From an uncultured Collinsella sp. (lineage in GTDB: Bacteria > Actinomycetota > Coriobacteriia > Coriobacteriales > Coriobacteriaceae): DNA of 56,099 bases. Position 1 is the first letter of the stretch, and each line of letters starts with the position of its first letter. This document shows positions 24,662 through 35,485 of this stretch, in pieces. The notes below the pieces were generated by a model. That model saw only the letters and a program-made list of their open reading frames with translations. It was not told where the DNA came from and did not search any database. The translations under genes and the position numbers were made by a program. The stretch spans positions 1 to 56,099 of the forward strand of contig UQNC01000008.1 of NCBI GenBank assembly GCA_900542175.1, given 5' to 3'.

Positions 24662-27220
24662 TTACTGCCCAAAGACCTCTTCGGCGATGCGCGCGCTTTC
24701 GGCGGCGTCCTTGGCGTAGTAGTCCGCGCCGATCTGCTTGGCGTATTCGGGGGTGAGTACGGCGCCGCCTACGATGATCTTGACGCCCGGCACCTCGGCA
24801 TGAAGCAGTTTGATGGTCTCTTCCATGGCGACGACCGTGGTAGTCATAAGCGCCGAGAGGCCGACGAGCTTAATGTCACGCTCTTGCACGGTCTTGAGCA
24901 CCTCTTGCGGGTCGACGTCGCGGCCTAGGTCAAAGACGGTGTAGCCGTAGTTATCGAGCAGCATCTTGACGATGTTCTTACCGATGTCGTGGATGTCGCC
25001 CTTGACGGTGGCCACGCAGATTTTGCCCTTGTCGGCAATCTCGCCGGCGGGCATCAGGCGCTTGATGGTGTCAAAGCCCACGCGTGCGGCCTCGGCCGAG
25101 GCCATGAGCTGCGGCAAGAAGAATTTTCCCTGGTCAAAGAGGACGCCAACCTCGTCAAGGGCGGGGATAAAGTGATTGTTGATGAGGTCCATGGCGTCGT
25201 GATCTGCCAGCAGACGCTCAGTCTCGGCCGCGATTTCGCCTTTGCGGCCCGAGACGACCATGTGGCGGATGGGGTCGTCATTGCCGTCGGTGCCGGCGGT
25301 GCCGGCAGCGGGCGCGGTGTCGGTCGATGCGGCCTGAGCTGCTGCCGGGTTGGCGGCGATCTTGTACGGATCGGTCCAGCCGGCATAGCGCTCGATGTAT
25401 CCGGTCGAGCCCTCGTCCTCAACGCTCAGGACGCGATAGCTGTAGACGGTATCCATAAAGCGCTTGGAGCCCGGGTTCATGATGGGGGCGTCCAGGCCCG
25501 CGCCAAACGCGGCGGCCAAAAAGACTGAGCCCAGCAACGGGCGGGCAGGCAGGCCAAAGCTGATATTCGACACGCCAAGCGCGCATTTGACGCCCAGACG
25601 CTCCTTGCACAGGGACATGGCGCGTAGGATCTGCTCGGCCTGGCGTTGATTGGTCGAGGCGGTCATGACCAGGCAGTCGATGAGGATACGGTCCGGGCCG
25701 ATGCCGTAGCGGGCGGCCTCGGCCACGATGCGTTCGGCGATGGCAAAGCGGGCCTCGGCGGTATCGGGGATGCCGCCTTCGTCGAGCGTAAGGCCGACGA
25801 CGTTGGTTCCATAGTGGGCGACCAGCGGAAAGATCTCATCCATGATCTGCTGCTTGCCATTGACCGAGTTGATGATGGGCTTGCCGGCGTAGCGACGTAC
25901 GGCGGCCTCGACGGCGGCGGGGTCGGTGGAGTCGATCTGCAGCGGCAGCAGCGTGGAGCCTTGGAGCTGCTCGGTCGCTTGCTGGATGACCTTGACCTCG
26001 TCGATCTCGGGCAGGCCCACGTTGACGTCCAGGATGTCGGCGCCCTGTTCTTGCTGGCTGATGCCCTGGCTCACGACGTAGTCCAGGTCGCCGTCGCGCA
26101 GGGCCTGCTGCAGGCGCTTTTTGCCGGTGGGATTGATGCGCTCGCCGATGACGGCAATCTTGTGGCCGTCGCAGGGAAGGTCCACCACAGTCTGGGCACT
26201 TGTGACCGACATACTGGGCTTGCGGTGGCGCGGACTGGGCGTGTGGTTATCGATAAGCGTGCGCAAGGCGGCCATGTGCGCCGGCGTGGTGCCGCAGCAG
26301 CCGCCCACGACGCTCACGCCGTCCTCAATCATGCCGGCGACGGCTTTGGCGTATTCGGGGGCCTGGATGTCAAAGACGGTATTACCGTCGTCGTCCACGT
26401 GGGGCAGTCCCGCATTGGCCTGCACCATAACGGGTTTGTCCGTAACGGTGAGCATACGTGCGGCGAGCCCTCGGAGCTCGGCCGGTCCCTGGCTGCAGTT
26501 GATGCCCAAAACGTCGGCGCCGATGGCGTCGAGCGTGATGGCGGCCACCTCGGGACTCGTGCCCAGGAACGTGCGACCGTCTTCCTCAAAGGTCATGGTG
26601 GCAAAGACGGGCAGGTCGGAGTTCTCGCGGCAGGCGAGGACGGCCGCCTTGATCTCGGCAAGGTCGGTCATGGTCTCGATAATAAAGAGGTCCACGCCCG
26701 CATCGACGCCGGCGCGCACTTCCTCGGCAAAGAGGTCGTAGGCCTCGTCGAAGCTGAGGGTGCCCAGGGGGCGAAGCAGCGCACCGATGGGGCCGATGTC
26801 GCCGGCGACGTAATGGGCACCGGCCGCGCGGGCGCAAGAGACCGCGGCGGCAAAGACATCTGCCACGGTGGCGGCGCCATCGAGCTTGTGCGCGTTGGCG
26901 CCAAAGGTGTTGGCGGTGATCACGTCGCAGCCTGCCTCGACATATTGACGTTGGATATCGGTGATAACCTGGGGCTCCTCAAAGTTGAGCAGCTCGGGCA
27001 GGGCTCCGGCCTTCATGCCGGCCGCCTGCAGCATGGTGCCCATGCCGCCGTCGAACAGCAGATGCCCCGTGCCCTCGATGGCCGCACGCAGGCGATCGTC
27101 CTTAATGCGCAGATCGTCGATCGTGCGCGTCTTGTACGTGGCACCGTTGCGACGTGCGGCATCAACGGGTGCCGCCAATGCAGTGCCGTCAGAATCATGA
27201 GTGATAAGCGGAGTAAACAT
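24662..27220 (-). CDS. metH: Cobalamin-dependent methionine synthase lacking the activation domain
   Basis: Transfers the methyl group of 5-methyltetrahydrofolate to homocysteine through cobalamin. 852 residues: homocysteine domain (~45-340; zinc ligands GINCSQGP and GGCCGTTPAHM), pterin domain (~355-620; GERINPTGKKR), cobalamin cap and binding domain (~650-852; DIHDIGKNIV supplies the cobalt His). The C-terminal reactivation domain of E. coli MetH is missing; the adjacent gene encodes a stand-alone counterpart. Last gene of metF-activation-metH. AGGAG precedes ATG 27220; ~45 extra N-terminal residues are of unknown role. Confidence 0.95.
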   Translation of the reverse strand: MFTPLITHDSDGTALAAPVDAARRNGATYKTRTIDDLRIKDDRLRAAIEGTGHLLFDGGMGTMLQAAGMKAGALPELLNFEEPQVITDIQRQYVEAGCDVITANTFGANAHKLDGAATVADVFAAAVSCARAAGAHYVAGDIGPIGALLRPLGTLSFDEAYDLFAEEVRAGVDAGVDLFIIETMTDLAEIKAAVLACRENSDLPVFATMTFEEDGRTFLGTSPEVAAITLDAIGADVLGINCSQGPAELRGLAARMLTVTDKPVMVQANAGLPHVDDDGNTVFDIQAPEYAKAVAGMIEDGVSVVGGCCGTTPAHMAALRTLIDNHTPSPRHRKPSMSVTSAQTVVDLPCDGHKIAVIGERINPTGKKRLQQALRDGDLDYVVSQGISQQEQGADILDVNVGLPEIDEVKVIQQATEQLQGSTLLPLQIDSTDPAAVEAAVRRYAGKPIINSVNGKQQIMDEIFPLVAHYGTNVVGLTLDEGGIPDTAEARFAIAERIVAEAARYGIGPDRILIDCLVMTASTNQRQAEQILRAMSLCKERLGVKCALGVSNISFGLPARPLLGSVFLAAAFGAGLDAPIMNPGSKRFMDTVYSYRVLSVEDEGSTGYIERYAGWTDPYKIAANPAAAQAASTDTAPAAGTAGTDGNDDPIRHMVVSGRKGEIAAETERLLADHDAMDLINNHFIPALDEVGVLFDQGKFFLPQLMASAEAARVGFDTIKRLMPAGEIADKGKICVATVKGDIHDIGKNIVKMLLDNYGYTVFDLGRDVDPQEVLKTVQERDIKLVGLSALMTTTVVAMEETIKLLHAEVPGVKIIVGGAVLTPEYAKQIGADYYAKDAAESARIAEEVFGQ

Positions 27221-27229
27221 CGAGGGCTC

Positions 27230-28018
27230 CTAATGGCTGGAATAGCAGGTGGTGTGGGCGGCGCGGAAGCGACAGTGCTCGCGCATGCGGCAGATATTGC
27301 AGGTGGGGCGGCTCTGGGCGTCGTGGACCTCGCCGTCGAACAGACCGATCACCGCGGTCACGCTCTTGGTGGGCATGAGCAGGCTGGTGGGCGTGACGGT
27401 AAGCCCGATGAGCCGCGTGGCGTTGAGCGCGTCCACGATTGAGCGCTGTGCCGTAAGCGGGCAGTCGCCGTAGCCGGGACTGAAGCGCCAGTTACCGGCG
27501 AGTCCGTGTGCGGCGGCCGCAGCCTTAACCTGCTGGTCCATCTGCTCGACGGCGGCTTCTACATAGGCAGAGCATGCGGCGTCGAGCACGGCTCCCTCCA
27601 GGGGCTGCTGGGCTCCCGTGGTACGCAGGCGACGCTCGGCGTCCATGCCGAGGGTGCATGCCATGAGTGCGGCAAAGCGGGCGTCTTTGAGGTGGCGATA
27701 GATATCACGACCCCGCAGTTCAACATTGGTGCCAACCAAGCGGATGCAGGGCTCGCCCTGCTCGTCGATGCCCGTGGCATCGACGGCAAACACGCGTCGC
27801 ACGCCGCGGGGCTCAATGTCCAGCTCCAGACGCTCAACGACAAGCTCAATACGTCGTGACAGCTCGGGCTCAATCTGCTGGCCGCCGTAACCCAGATACC
27901 GTAGCATCTCGGCACGGTCGACACGGGGATGGTGCGCAGCATCGACACGGTAAAGCGCCGGCGACGCAAGGTCGGCCGGCACTTCGACAGCGGTTGTATC
28001 GATGTGCGGTTTTTCCAT
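27230..28018 (-). CDS. Stand-alone methionine synthase activation-like protein
   Basis: 262 residues resembling the AdoMet-binding reactivation domain of MetH (FSPGYGDCPLTAQRSIVDAL and the LTPTSLLMPTKSVTAVIG-like segment), which remethylates oxidised cobalamin. A C-terminal CNICRMREHCRF cysteine cluster may bind metal or a cluster and is not part of the E. coli domain. The start overlaps the metF stop (TAATG) and the stop lies 9 nt from metH, so all three are made together. Confidence 0.88.
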   Translation of the reverse strand: MEKPHIDTTAVEVPADLASPALYRVDAAHHPRVDRAEMLRYLGYGGQQIEPELSRRIELVVERLELDIEPRGVRRVFAVDATGIDEQGEPCIRLVGTNVELRGRDIYRHLKDARFAALMACTLGMDAERRLRTTGAQQPLEGAVLDAACSAYVEAAVEQMDQQVKAAAAAHGLAGNWRFSPGYGDCPLTAQRSIVDALNATRLIGLTVTPTSLLMPTKSVTAVIGLFDGEVHDAQSRPTCNICRMREHCRFRAAHTTCYSSH

Positions 28019-28890
28019 TACCCCAGGCGCTCCATAATGGTCGCGGCGATCGCAGGACGATTCATAGTGTACAGGTGCAGACCGGCGGCACCATGCTCCT
28101 TAAGGTCGCAAAGCTGACGGGCGGCATAATCTACACCGGCTGCCTGCAGGCTCTCGGGGTCGTTCTCGTACTTGGCGAGAATCTTGATGACGGGGGAGGG
28201 CAGCGACGCGCCGCACATAAAGACCATGCGGCTGATCTGGGACTTGCCCATAAACGGCATGATGCCCGCGGTGATGGGCACCGTGATGCCTGCCTTGTCG
28301 GCAAGCTCGCGGAAGCGGTAGAAGCACTCGTTGTCAAAGAAGAGCTGCGTCACAAAGAAGCTCGCGCCGGCATCTTGCTTTTGCTTGAGGTGCTCGACCG
28401 AAGCGTTGAGGTCCTCACAGGCAATGTGGCCCTCGGGGTAGGCCGCGGCGCCCACACAAAAGCCGGCGTCGACAAGCTCGGGGATGAGCTCGCGGGCGTA
28501 GGCGTAGTCCGAGGCGGGCTTGTCATCCTCGGTCGCGCCAGCGGGCAGATCACCGCGCAGGGCCAGGATGTTTTCTACGCCGGCGGAGCGGTATTCGTCG
28601 ATCTTGGCGGCGATGTCGGCATGCGTGCGGCCAACGCAGGTAAGGTGCGCCACCGAGGGCGTATTGAATTCGCTCGTAATCATATGCGCGATGGGGGCGG
28701 TGGTGGCGCCGTTGCCCGAGCCGCCAGCCGAGCAGGTGACCGAGACAAAGCTCGGCGAAAGCTTGCACAGATTGCCTGCCACTTCGCGAGCCGTGTCGAG
28801 GGTCAGCTCGCCCTTGGGCGGGAACATCTCAAACGAAACGGGTGCGGTGCCCTGGGATGCTGCCTGCTTAAAAACCTCGTCGACGCGCAT
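28018..28890 (-). CDS. metF: 5,10-methylenetetrahydrofolate reductase
   Basis: A 290-residue flavoprotein that supplies 5-methyl-THF to MetH. SFEMFPPKGE (catalytic Glu region), VTCSAGGSGN and the LRGDLP motif identify it. ATG 28890 has GAGGAG 8 nt upstream. First gene of the methionine operon, divergent from glutamine synthetase; no SAM or cobalamin riboswitch was recognised in front of it. Confidence 0.95.
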   Translation of the reverse strand: MRVDEVFKQAASQGTAPVSFEMFPPKGELTLDTAREVAGNLCKLSPSFVSVTCSAGGSGNGATTAPIAHMITSEFNTPSVAHLTCVGRTHADIAAKIDEYRSAGVENILALRGDLPAGATEDDKPASDYAYARELIPELVDAGFCVGAAAYPEGHIACEDLNASVEHLKQKQDAGASFFVTQLFFDNECFYRFRELADKAGITVPITAGIMPFMGKSQISRMVFMCGASLPSPVIKILAKYENDPESLQAAGVDYAARQLCDLKEHGAAGLHLYTMNRPAIAATIMERLG

Positions 28891-29043
28891 ATCGTGCTCC
28901 TCTAGATACGTAATAGTGTGATGTGTTGTAAGGATTCTACAGCACCACTGTGTCACGGTGGAGTTTCACTCGCTATTCGGGGATACCAATCAAAGATGCC
29001 TTGCTATCGACATTCCCTATAGCAGATCGGCTCATTTTGACAC

Positions 29044-29091
29044 GGGCTATAAAGACTGGTATCTGATGCGAAATACCAGTTAATAGAGCCC
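29044..29091. promoter_or_regulatory. Two-part inverted repeat in the metF/glnA gap
   Basis: Outer GGGCTAT...ATAGAGCCC and inner ACTGGTAT / ATACCAGT arms with a 10-nt loop. It lies mid-way in the 426-nt divergent gap (28891-29316). An operator for either gene or an RNA hairpin are both possible. Confidence 0.5.
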
Positions 29092-29210
29092 CATCCCAGA
29101 TTGACTACCCTTAAACCATGCGGGGAGGTCTGCAATTTATGCAGTTCGTTGGCTGTTGAGGGTGGCAATACCGCTGCGATGCGGTAACCTCATTGATTGG
29201 TTTCGTGACA

Positions 29211-29231
29211 GCAACATAACGGTAATGTTGC
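29211..29231. promoter_or_regulatory. Candidate operator upstream of glutamine synthetase
   Basis: Perfect inverted repeat GCAACAT-AACGGTA-ATGTTGC, 85 nt ahead of the start codon. A nitrogen-responsive regulator would be the natural candidate, but the half-site does not match GlnR or AmtR consensus as I know them. Confidence 0.45.
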
Positions 29232-29316
29232 GGAAACACGACGAGCCTAAGCTATGACTCGTTCGTTAGTAATCAACACCGCTTCTCACGCGGTGCCGAT
29301 ACGAAGGGAGTTCCGT

Positions 29317-31404
<2,088 letters not shown>

Positions 31405-31433
31405 AGCGTAACTGACATATCGTCACGGTATTG

Positions 31434-31472
31434 AGCCGGGGTCCGCATCGCGCGGGCCCCGGCTATTTGTTT
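31434..31472 (+). terminator. Glutamine synthetase terminator
   Basis: A strong GC stem beginning AGCCGGGG and ending CCCCGGCT with a small internal mismatch, then ATTTGTTT. Confidence 0.88.
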
Positions 31473-31522
31473 GCGAAGGACGCTTTGGATCCCGCTTTGC
31501 AACTGATTCGCCCACGCAATAA

Positions 31523-31753
31523 GGGGTCGTGGGCAAAAAACGTCAAATATGAGTACTGTCACAAGCCCTGTAGCATTATCTTTTTGCAAAATATGCAGTG
31601 TTACGCAACATATGTCCAAGTACTTAGCTGATAAATGCCTGCAATTCCTCCGCCGTAGGACGCCTTGTGTCCAAATCGCCTTCTGAGGGCATGAAATCGC
31701 TGTTACTAAATTGGTAACAGTACTCATATTTGCTATTTTTTGTCCACGGGCCC
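31523..31753. mobile_element. MITE-like element with 40-nt imperfect terminal inverted repeats
   Basis: Ends 31523-31562 and 31714-31753 are inverted repeats identical at about 33 of 40 positions, sharing AAATATGAGTACTGT and a CAAAAAA tract. The 151 nt between have no coding frame, and include CTGTTAC / GTAACAG overlapping the right end. No target duplication is evident. It could be a non-autonomous transposon or a paired regulatory element; copy number in the genome would decide. Confidence 0.55.
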
Positions 31754-31781
31754 TTGGATGACAGTGTGATTTTATGCCTTC

Positions 31782-32059
31782 GGGGTTCGAATCCCGGCGT
31801 ATGGGTAGCAAAAAGCCCTTCACCGAATTGGTAACGGGCTTCTCAGATTCTGTGGTGCCCCCAGCGGGATGTCCGCGTGCGGCTGGCGCCGCCCGCTTTC
31901 GCTGCGTCGCTCCGCTCCTTGCGTGCTGCGCTGGAAAACGCTTACGCGTTTCCTCAGCTCTGCACCCTGTCGGGTTCGAATCCCGGCATATCGGCAGCAA
32001 AAAGCCCGTTACCGCGAGGGCAACGGGCTTCTCAGTTTAAATGGTGCCCCCAGCGGGAT
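31782..32059 (-). repeat. tRNA-Glu 3'-end cassettes, tandem with 189-bp offset
   Basis: Reading with tRNA-Glu: RNA 3' end, terminator (31992-32035), inverted T-arm (around 31972-31988), a GC-rich block with AAACGC/GCGTTT (31936-31951), then an exact 18-nt copy of the tRNA 3' end (31853-31870 against 32042-32059). A second terminator (~31811-31841) and inverted T-arm (31782-31798) follow, all at the same 189-nt offset. The order of parts is the same as behind tmRNA. Confidence 0.7.
31992..32035 (-). terminator. tRNA-Glu terminator
   Basis: On the minus strand AGCCCGTT...AACGGGCT runs into TTTTTGC, about 7 nt behind the tRNA 3' end. A diverged copy lies at about 31808-31847. Confidence 0.85.
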
Positions 32060-32118
32060 TCGAACCCGCGATATCCACCTTGAAAGGGTGGCGTCCTTGG
32101 CCGCTAGACGATGGGGAC
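32042..32118 (-). tRNA. tRNA-Glu (anticodon TTC)
   Basis: The minus strand begins GTCCCCATCGTCTAGCGGCC and ends in the T-arm GCGGGTTCGAATCCCGC, acceptor TGGGGGC and encoded ACCA. The anticodon stem-loop CACCCTTTCAAGGTG places TTC in the loop. The acceptor pairs with one T-G. All four arms are intact. Confidence 0.96.
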
Positions 32119-32174
32119 AGCGGGAAAGAGTATAGCAGACTTTTTTGCCGGCGCGTATATCGTTGGCAAACTGG

Positions 32175-32211
32175 AAAACCACCACAAAGGTACCTGTCCC
32201 CTTTGTGGTGG
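32175..32211 (-). terminator. Terminator of the MurT-GatD operon
   Basis: Perfect 12-bp stem CCACCACAAAGG / CCTTTGTGGTGG with a 9-nt loop; TTTT follows on the minus strand, 8 nt beyond the murT-gatD stop. Confidence 0.85.
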
Positions 32212-32218
32212 TGGGGTG

Positions 32219-34396
32219 CTAGGGGAGGAGCTTCATGGCGGCGTCGTGGGCGGCGCGCTCGTAGGTGTCGTCGAGGGGCTTGAGCGGCAGCAGGGCTGTG
32301 GCCTGCGCATCGCCGCGGCGCTCGAGGGCGTGCGCGATCAGCCAGTCGGCGAGTTCGGGGTTCTTGGGCAGCGCCGGCCCGTGCAGGTACGTGCCGATGA
32401 CGCCCTTGTAGATAAGACCCTCAAGGCCATCGTCGCCGTTGTTGCCGGTGCCCGCGACGACGGACGTTCCGAGCGGCGTTGCCTCCGTGTCGAGCAGGGT
32501 GCGGCCACCGTGGTTCTCGAATCCCACAAAGGGCTCAGGTGCCAGATCGGTTTTGACCGCTACGTTGCCGATCAGGCGGTCGGAGCCGCGTACGGTTTCG
32601 GCGGCAATGACGCCCAGGCCCTCAATGCGATCCTCGCCCATGTAGTACGAACGGCCGAGCAGCTGATAGCTGCCACAGATGGCAAGCAGTGTGCCGCCGT
32701 CCTCAACATAGGCCGCGACCTTGTCTTTTTGGGCGAGCAGCTCGTGTGCCACGGCTAGCTGGTCGCGGTCGGAGCCGCCACCCATCATGACGATATCGGC
32801 ATCGGTGAGATCGAGTGACTCGCCCATACGGACCTCGTCCACGCGAACGGGGATGCCGCGCCAGGCGCAGCGGCGCTCGAGAGCGATAACGTTGCCGCCG
32901 TCGCCGTAGAGGTTGAGGGCATCGGGATACAGGTAGACGATGCGCAGCGGGCGCGAAAGCTCGACTGGCGCAATGCCGACAGGAAGAGCGCTGCCGTCGG
33001 CACGGGCTACGGCGCGGGCAGCAACCGTGGCTGCATCGGCACCCTTCAGTCCGTCGAGCTCCTTGACCAGCGGCGGGAAGGCCGTGTAGTTGGCGACGGC
33101 GTAGAAGGTGTCATCGGCGGCCTCGTCTGCCACGGCGCCAATTGCCTGCGCGACGTCCGAGATAATCGCGGCATCGATGCCGGCGTACTTGAGGCGCACC
33201 TGCATGTCGTGCGCGCGCGTGCCTCCGGCAAAGGCGACAAGACCCGGCGTGTCGGCAATGCGCTCAAAGTCGACGTCGTAGATCCACGATACATCGTGGC
33301 CGTCGGCATCGTTATCGTTGAGGAAGAAAGCGCAGAGTCTGCCGCCTGCCGTCTTGATGGACTGGATTTGTCGATCGAAGCCTACGGGATTCTTAGCCAG
33401 GTTGGCCTCGACGGTGCGGCCGGCGATATCCCAGCGGCCCATGCGTCCGCCGGCGGGGACGTAGGCATCGAGCGTGGGCTGCAGGTGCGCTGTATCCACG
33501 CCTAACTCATGTGCGGCAAAGAATGCAGCGGCAACGTTGTAGACCATGTACAGGCCGTTGTAACGCGTGACGATGTGTGCGGCTGGCGCGCTGGAATCAG
33601 ATCCAAACACCAGGTCAAAACCATAGCCGTCGCAGCCGAGCTCCACGCCCGTCACGCGACGGACAAGCGCAGGGCGGGCCCAGCCGCACGAGGGGCAATG
33701 GTAGGCGCCGAGCTGGCCGTATTGCACGTAGTCATACTCCAGCGGCGCGTTGCACTGTGAGCAAAAACGTGAGTCGCTAATACGGTCGGACTCGGTGTTG
33801 GTGGCGCCGTCGATGCCAAAGGCAATGCTCGCGTTGGGAACGCGCGCGGCAATCGAGGCGCACAACGGGTCGTCGGCGTTGTAGATGAGCGTTGTCGTCG
33901 GAGAGAGCTCCAGCGCATGGGCGATGACGTCTTGGGTATGGTCGATCTCGCCGTAGCGGTCTAGCTGGTCGCGGAACAGGTTGAGCAGCACAAAGTACGT
34001 CGGCTTGAGCTTGGGCAGAACGCGTACGGTGTAGAGCTCGTCACACTCAAAAACGCCCACGCGCTTGCCGCTGCTGGTGTGCCTAAGGCCGCCGCGGGCC
34101 TCGAGCAGAGCACCCACCACACCAGGTTCCATATTGTTGCCGGCACGGTTGCACACCACGGTAGCACCGCTGGCAGCAACGGCATCGGCGATGAGGTTGG
34201 AGGTGGTGGTCTTGCCATTAGTACCCGTAATCACCACGCTGCGGTCGACAAGGCCAGCGAGGTCGCTCAGCAACTCGGGGTCGATCTTCATGGCGATGCG
34301 GCCGGGGAGTACGCCGCCCTGGCGTTTGAGGACAGAGCGCAGTCCCCAGCGAGCGATATCGCTCGAGGTGCAGGCAAGAGATGAGCGGAGATTCAT
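32219..34396 (-). CDS. MurT-GatD fusion: lipid II isoglutaminyl synthase in one chain
   Basis: MurT/GatD amidates the D-glutamate of lipid II to D-isoglutamine. In known systems these are two proteins; here one 725-residue chain carries both. Residues ~1-460 are MurT: P-loop GTNGKTT (58-64), zinc ribbon Cys212, Cys215, Cys234, Cys237, and the DUF1727 domain with DVSWIYDVDF (~368-377). Residues ~484-725 are GatD: nucleophile Cys574 in LLAICGSYQLLG and His672 in GTYLHGP. The linker is ~25 residues and the frame is unbroken. Last gene of a three-gene operon. The start, Met 34396, is somewhat uncertain. Confidence 0.93.
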   Translation of the reverse strand: MNLRSSLACTSSDIARWGLRSVLKRQGGVLPGRIAMKIDPELLSDLAGLVDRSVVITGTNGKTTTSNLIADAVAASGATVVCNRAGNNMEPGVVGALLEARGGLRHTSSGKRVGVFECDELYTVRVLPKLKPTYFVLLNLFRDQLDRYGEIDHTQDVIAHALELSPTTTLIYNADDPLCASIAARVPNASIAFGIDGATNTESDRISDSRFCSQCNAPLEYDYVQYGQLGAYHCPSCGWARPALVRRVTGVELGCDGYGFDLVFGSDSSAPAAHIVTRYNGLYMVYNVAAAFFAAHELGVDTAHLQPTLDAYVPAGGRMGRWDIAGRTVEANLAKNPVGFDRQIQSIKTAGGRLCAFFLNDNDADGHDVSWIYDVDFERIADTPGLVAFAGGTRAHDMQVRLKYAGIDAAIISDVAQAIGAVADEAADDTFYAVANYTAFPPLVKELDGLKGADAATVAARAVARADGSALPVGIAPVELSRPLRIVYLYPDALNLYGDGGNVIALERRCAWRGIPVRVDEVRMGESLDLTDADIVMMGGGSDRDQLAVAHELLAQKDKVAAYVEDGGTLLAICGSYQLLGRSYYMGEDRIEGLGVIAAETVRGSDRLIGNVAVKTDLAPEPFVGFENHGGRTLLDTEATPLGTSVVAGTGNNGDDGLEGLIYKGVIGTYLHGPALPKNPELADWLIAHALERRGDAQATALLPLKPLDDTYERAAHDAAMKLLP

Positions 34397-34441
34397 GAAA
34401 CCGTTCCTAACGTAAACGACATGGTCGGGTCGAGTGCGTCA

Positions 34442-35485
34442 CTAAAATCCGTAGCGGCGCGCAAATTCCTGGGCAAGCTGCGATACATCTTCGCAGGCGT
34501 TGGCCCAGGGGGCAAAGTCGGGGGTGTCCGAGATAATGCCGTCGGCTTCCCAAACCGCCTGGTGCGAGAGGTCCCAGGGGTCGCGCGGCTCGGGTCGGCA
34601 GGGAAGGTACGGTGTCTGGTACATGGGATTCAGCAAGAAGAATGCGCCGCCCTCGCAGCGGTTAGCGAACTCACGCAGCGCACGTACCGCCGGACGCATC
34701 TTGTTCGTTTTGAACAAGAGGATTGTGCGGGCGAGCAGATACCAAGGAGAGTTCTCGAGTGCGTCTGCCCCGATCTCTTCCTCGAGCTGGTGGGCTAGGG
34801 CAAAAAAGCCGTCTTGGTCTTCCAGACGAGCGAGGGCGAGCAGCACGGTGCCTGCGGCCCGGGTGGGATAGCCTTCTGCCTTAAGGACGCGGCGGGCGTA
34901 GTTGGCGGCAGCACGGTAACGAGCGCTCGCCATGCACAGCTGCGAGATGGCCTCGAGCGTGTGGAGCCACCCGATAAGGGCCGGCTCGCTCACGGTAAGG
35001 TCTGCCGCGGTGACACCGTCGGCCAAAACATTATTGGCCCAGTAGTGCGGGGCTTCCATGTCGAACCCGGGCACGCTTTGCTGCAGGTAATCGGCCGTGG
35101 TCGCCTCGAGCTTCATCAGGTCACCCAGGCAGGCGTCAACGGGCGTGTCGGCCAGGATGATGGCGAGCAGCTGCGCGTCGACGGCCAGTGCATCGACGCG
35201 GACAATTTTGAGCAGCTCATCGCGCATGTCGTCGAACAGGCGATTACGCGTCTGTTCGAACTCCTCGTCACTGCCCATGTCCTCGATGCGATGGAGCTCG
35301 TCGAGCAGGTGGCGATGAACACCGGCGTAGGACAGCAGTGCCTGAGCATGCTCGGTCTGCGCATACTTATGAGGGTTGACGCTCACGTCGTTATGGACAA
35401 GCTCGCGTGCTGCATCGGTGAGTTCGGGGTGCGACGCCAGATAGGTGCGTTCCAGGTAGGCGGGGATGTAGACGCTCGGATCCAT
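34442..35485 (-). CDS. Helical-repeat protein of unknown function, paralog of the next gene
   Basis: 347 residues, cytoplasmic, with no signal or membrane segment; paired helices suggest a TPR-like solenoid (ARYRAAANYARRVLKAEGY, LALARLEDQDGFFALAHQLEE). The C-terminal part resembles the neighbour at 35485-36561: both end in a segment with WEADGIISDTPDFAPWA or EATPVLQ...FAAWVA. ATG 35485 shares bases with the neighbour's stop. It lies 45 nt ahead of murT-gatD, so a role in cell-wall amidation or its control is possible, but that is inference from position. Confidence 0.8.
   Translation of the reverse strand: MDPSVYIPAYLERTYLASHPELTDAARELVHNDVSVNPHKYAQTEHAQALLSYAGVHRHLLDELHRIEDMGSDEEFEQTRNRLFDDMRDELLKIVRVDALAVDAQLLAIILADTPVDACLGDLMKLEATTADYLQQSVPGFDMEAPHYWANNVLADGVTAADLTVSEPALIGWLHTLEAISQLCMASARYRAAANYARRVLKAEGYPTRAAGTVLLALARLEDQDGFFALAHQLEEEIGADALENSPWYLLARTILLFKTNKMRPAVRALREFANRCEGGAFFLLNPMYQTPYLPCRPEPRDPWDLSHQAVWEADGIISDTPDFAPWANACEDVSQLAQEFARRYGF

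Noticed and set aside
22730..24928. Plus-strand 732-codon frame across the UPF0210 gene
   Set aside because: It runs through a terminator, a palindromic repeat and an intergenic gap, and its composition is typical antisense; the minus-strand gene is secure.
25646..27442. Plus-strand ~600-codon frame opposite metH
   Set aside because: Antisense shadow; metH motifs on the other strand are unambiguous.
31782..31990. Additional complete tRNA genes on the plus strand
   Set aside because: Only T-arm-like segments are present; no matching 5' acceptor, D-arm or anticodon arm can be found.
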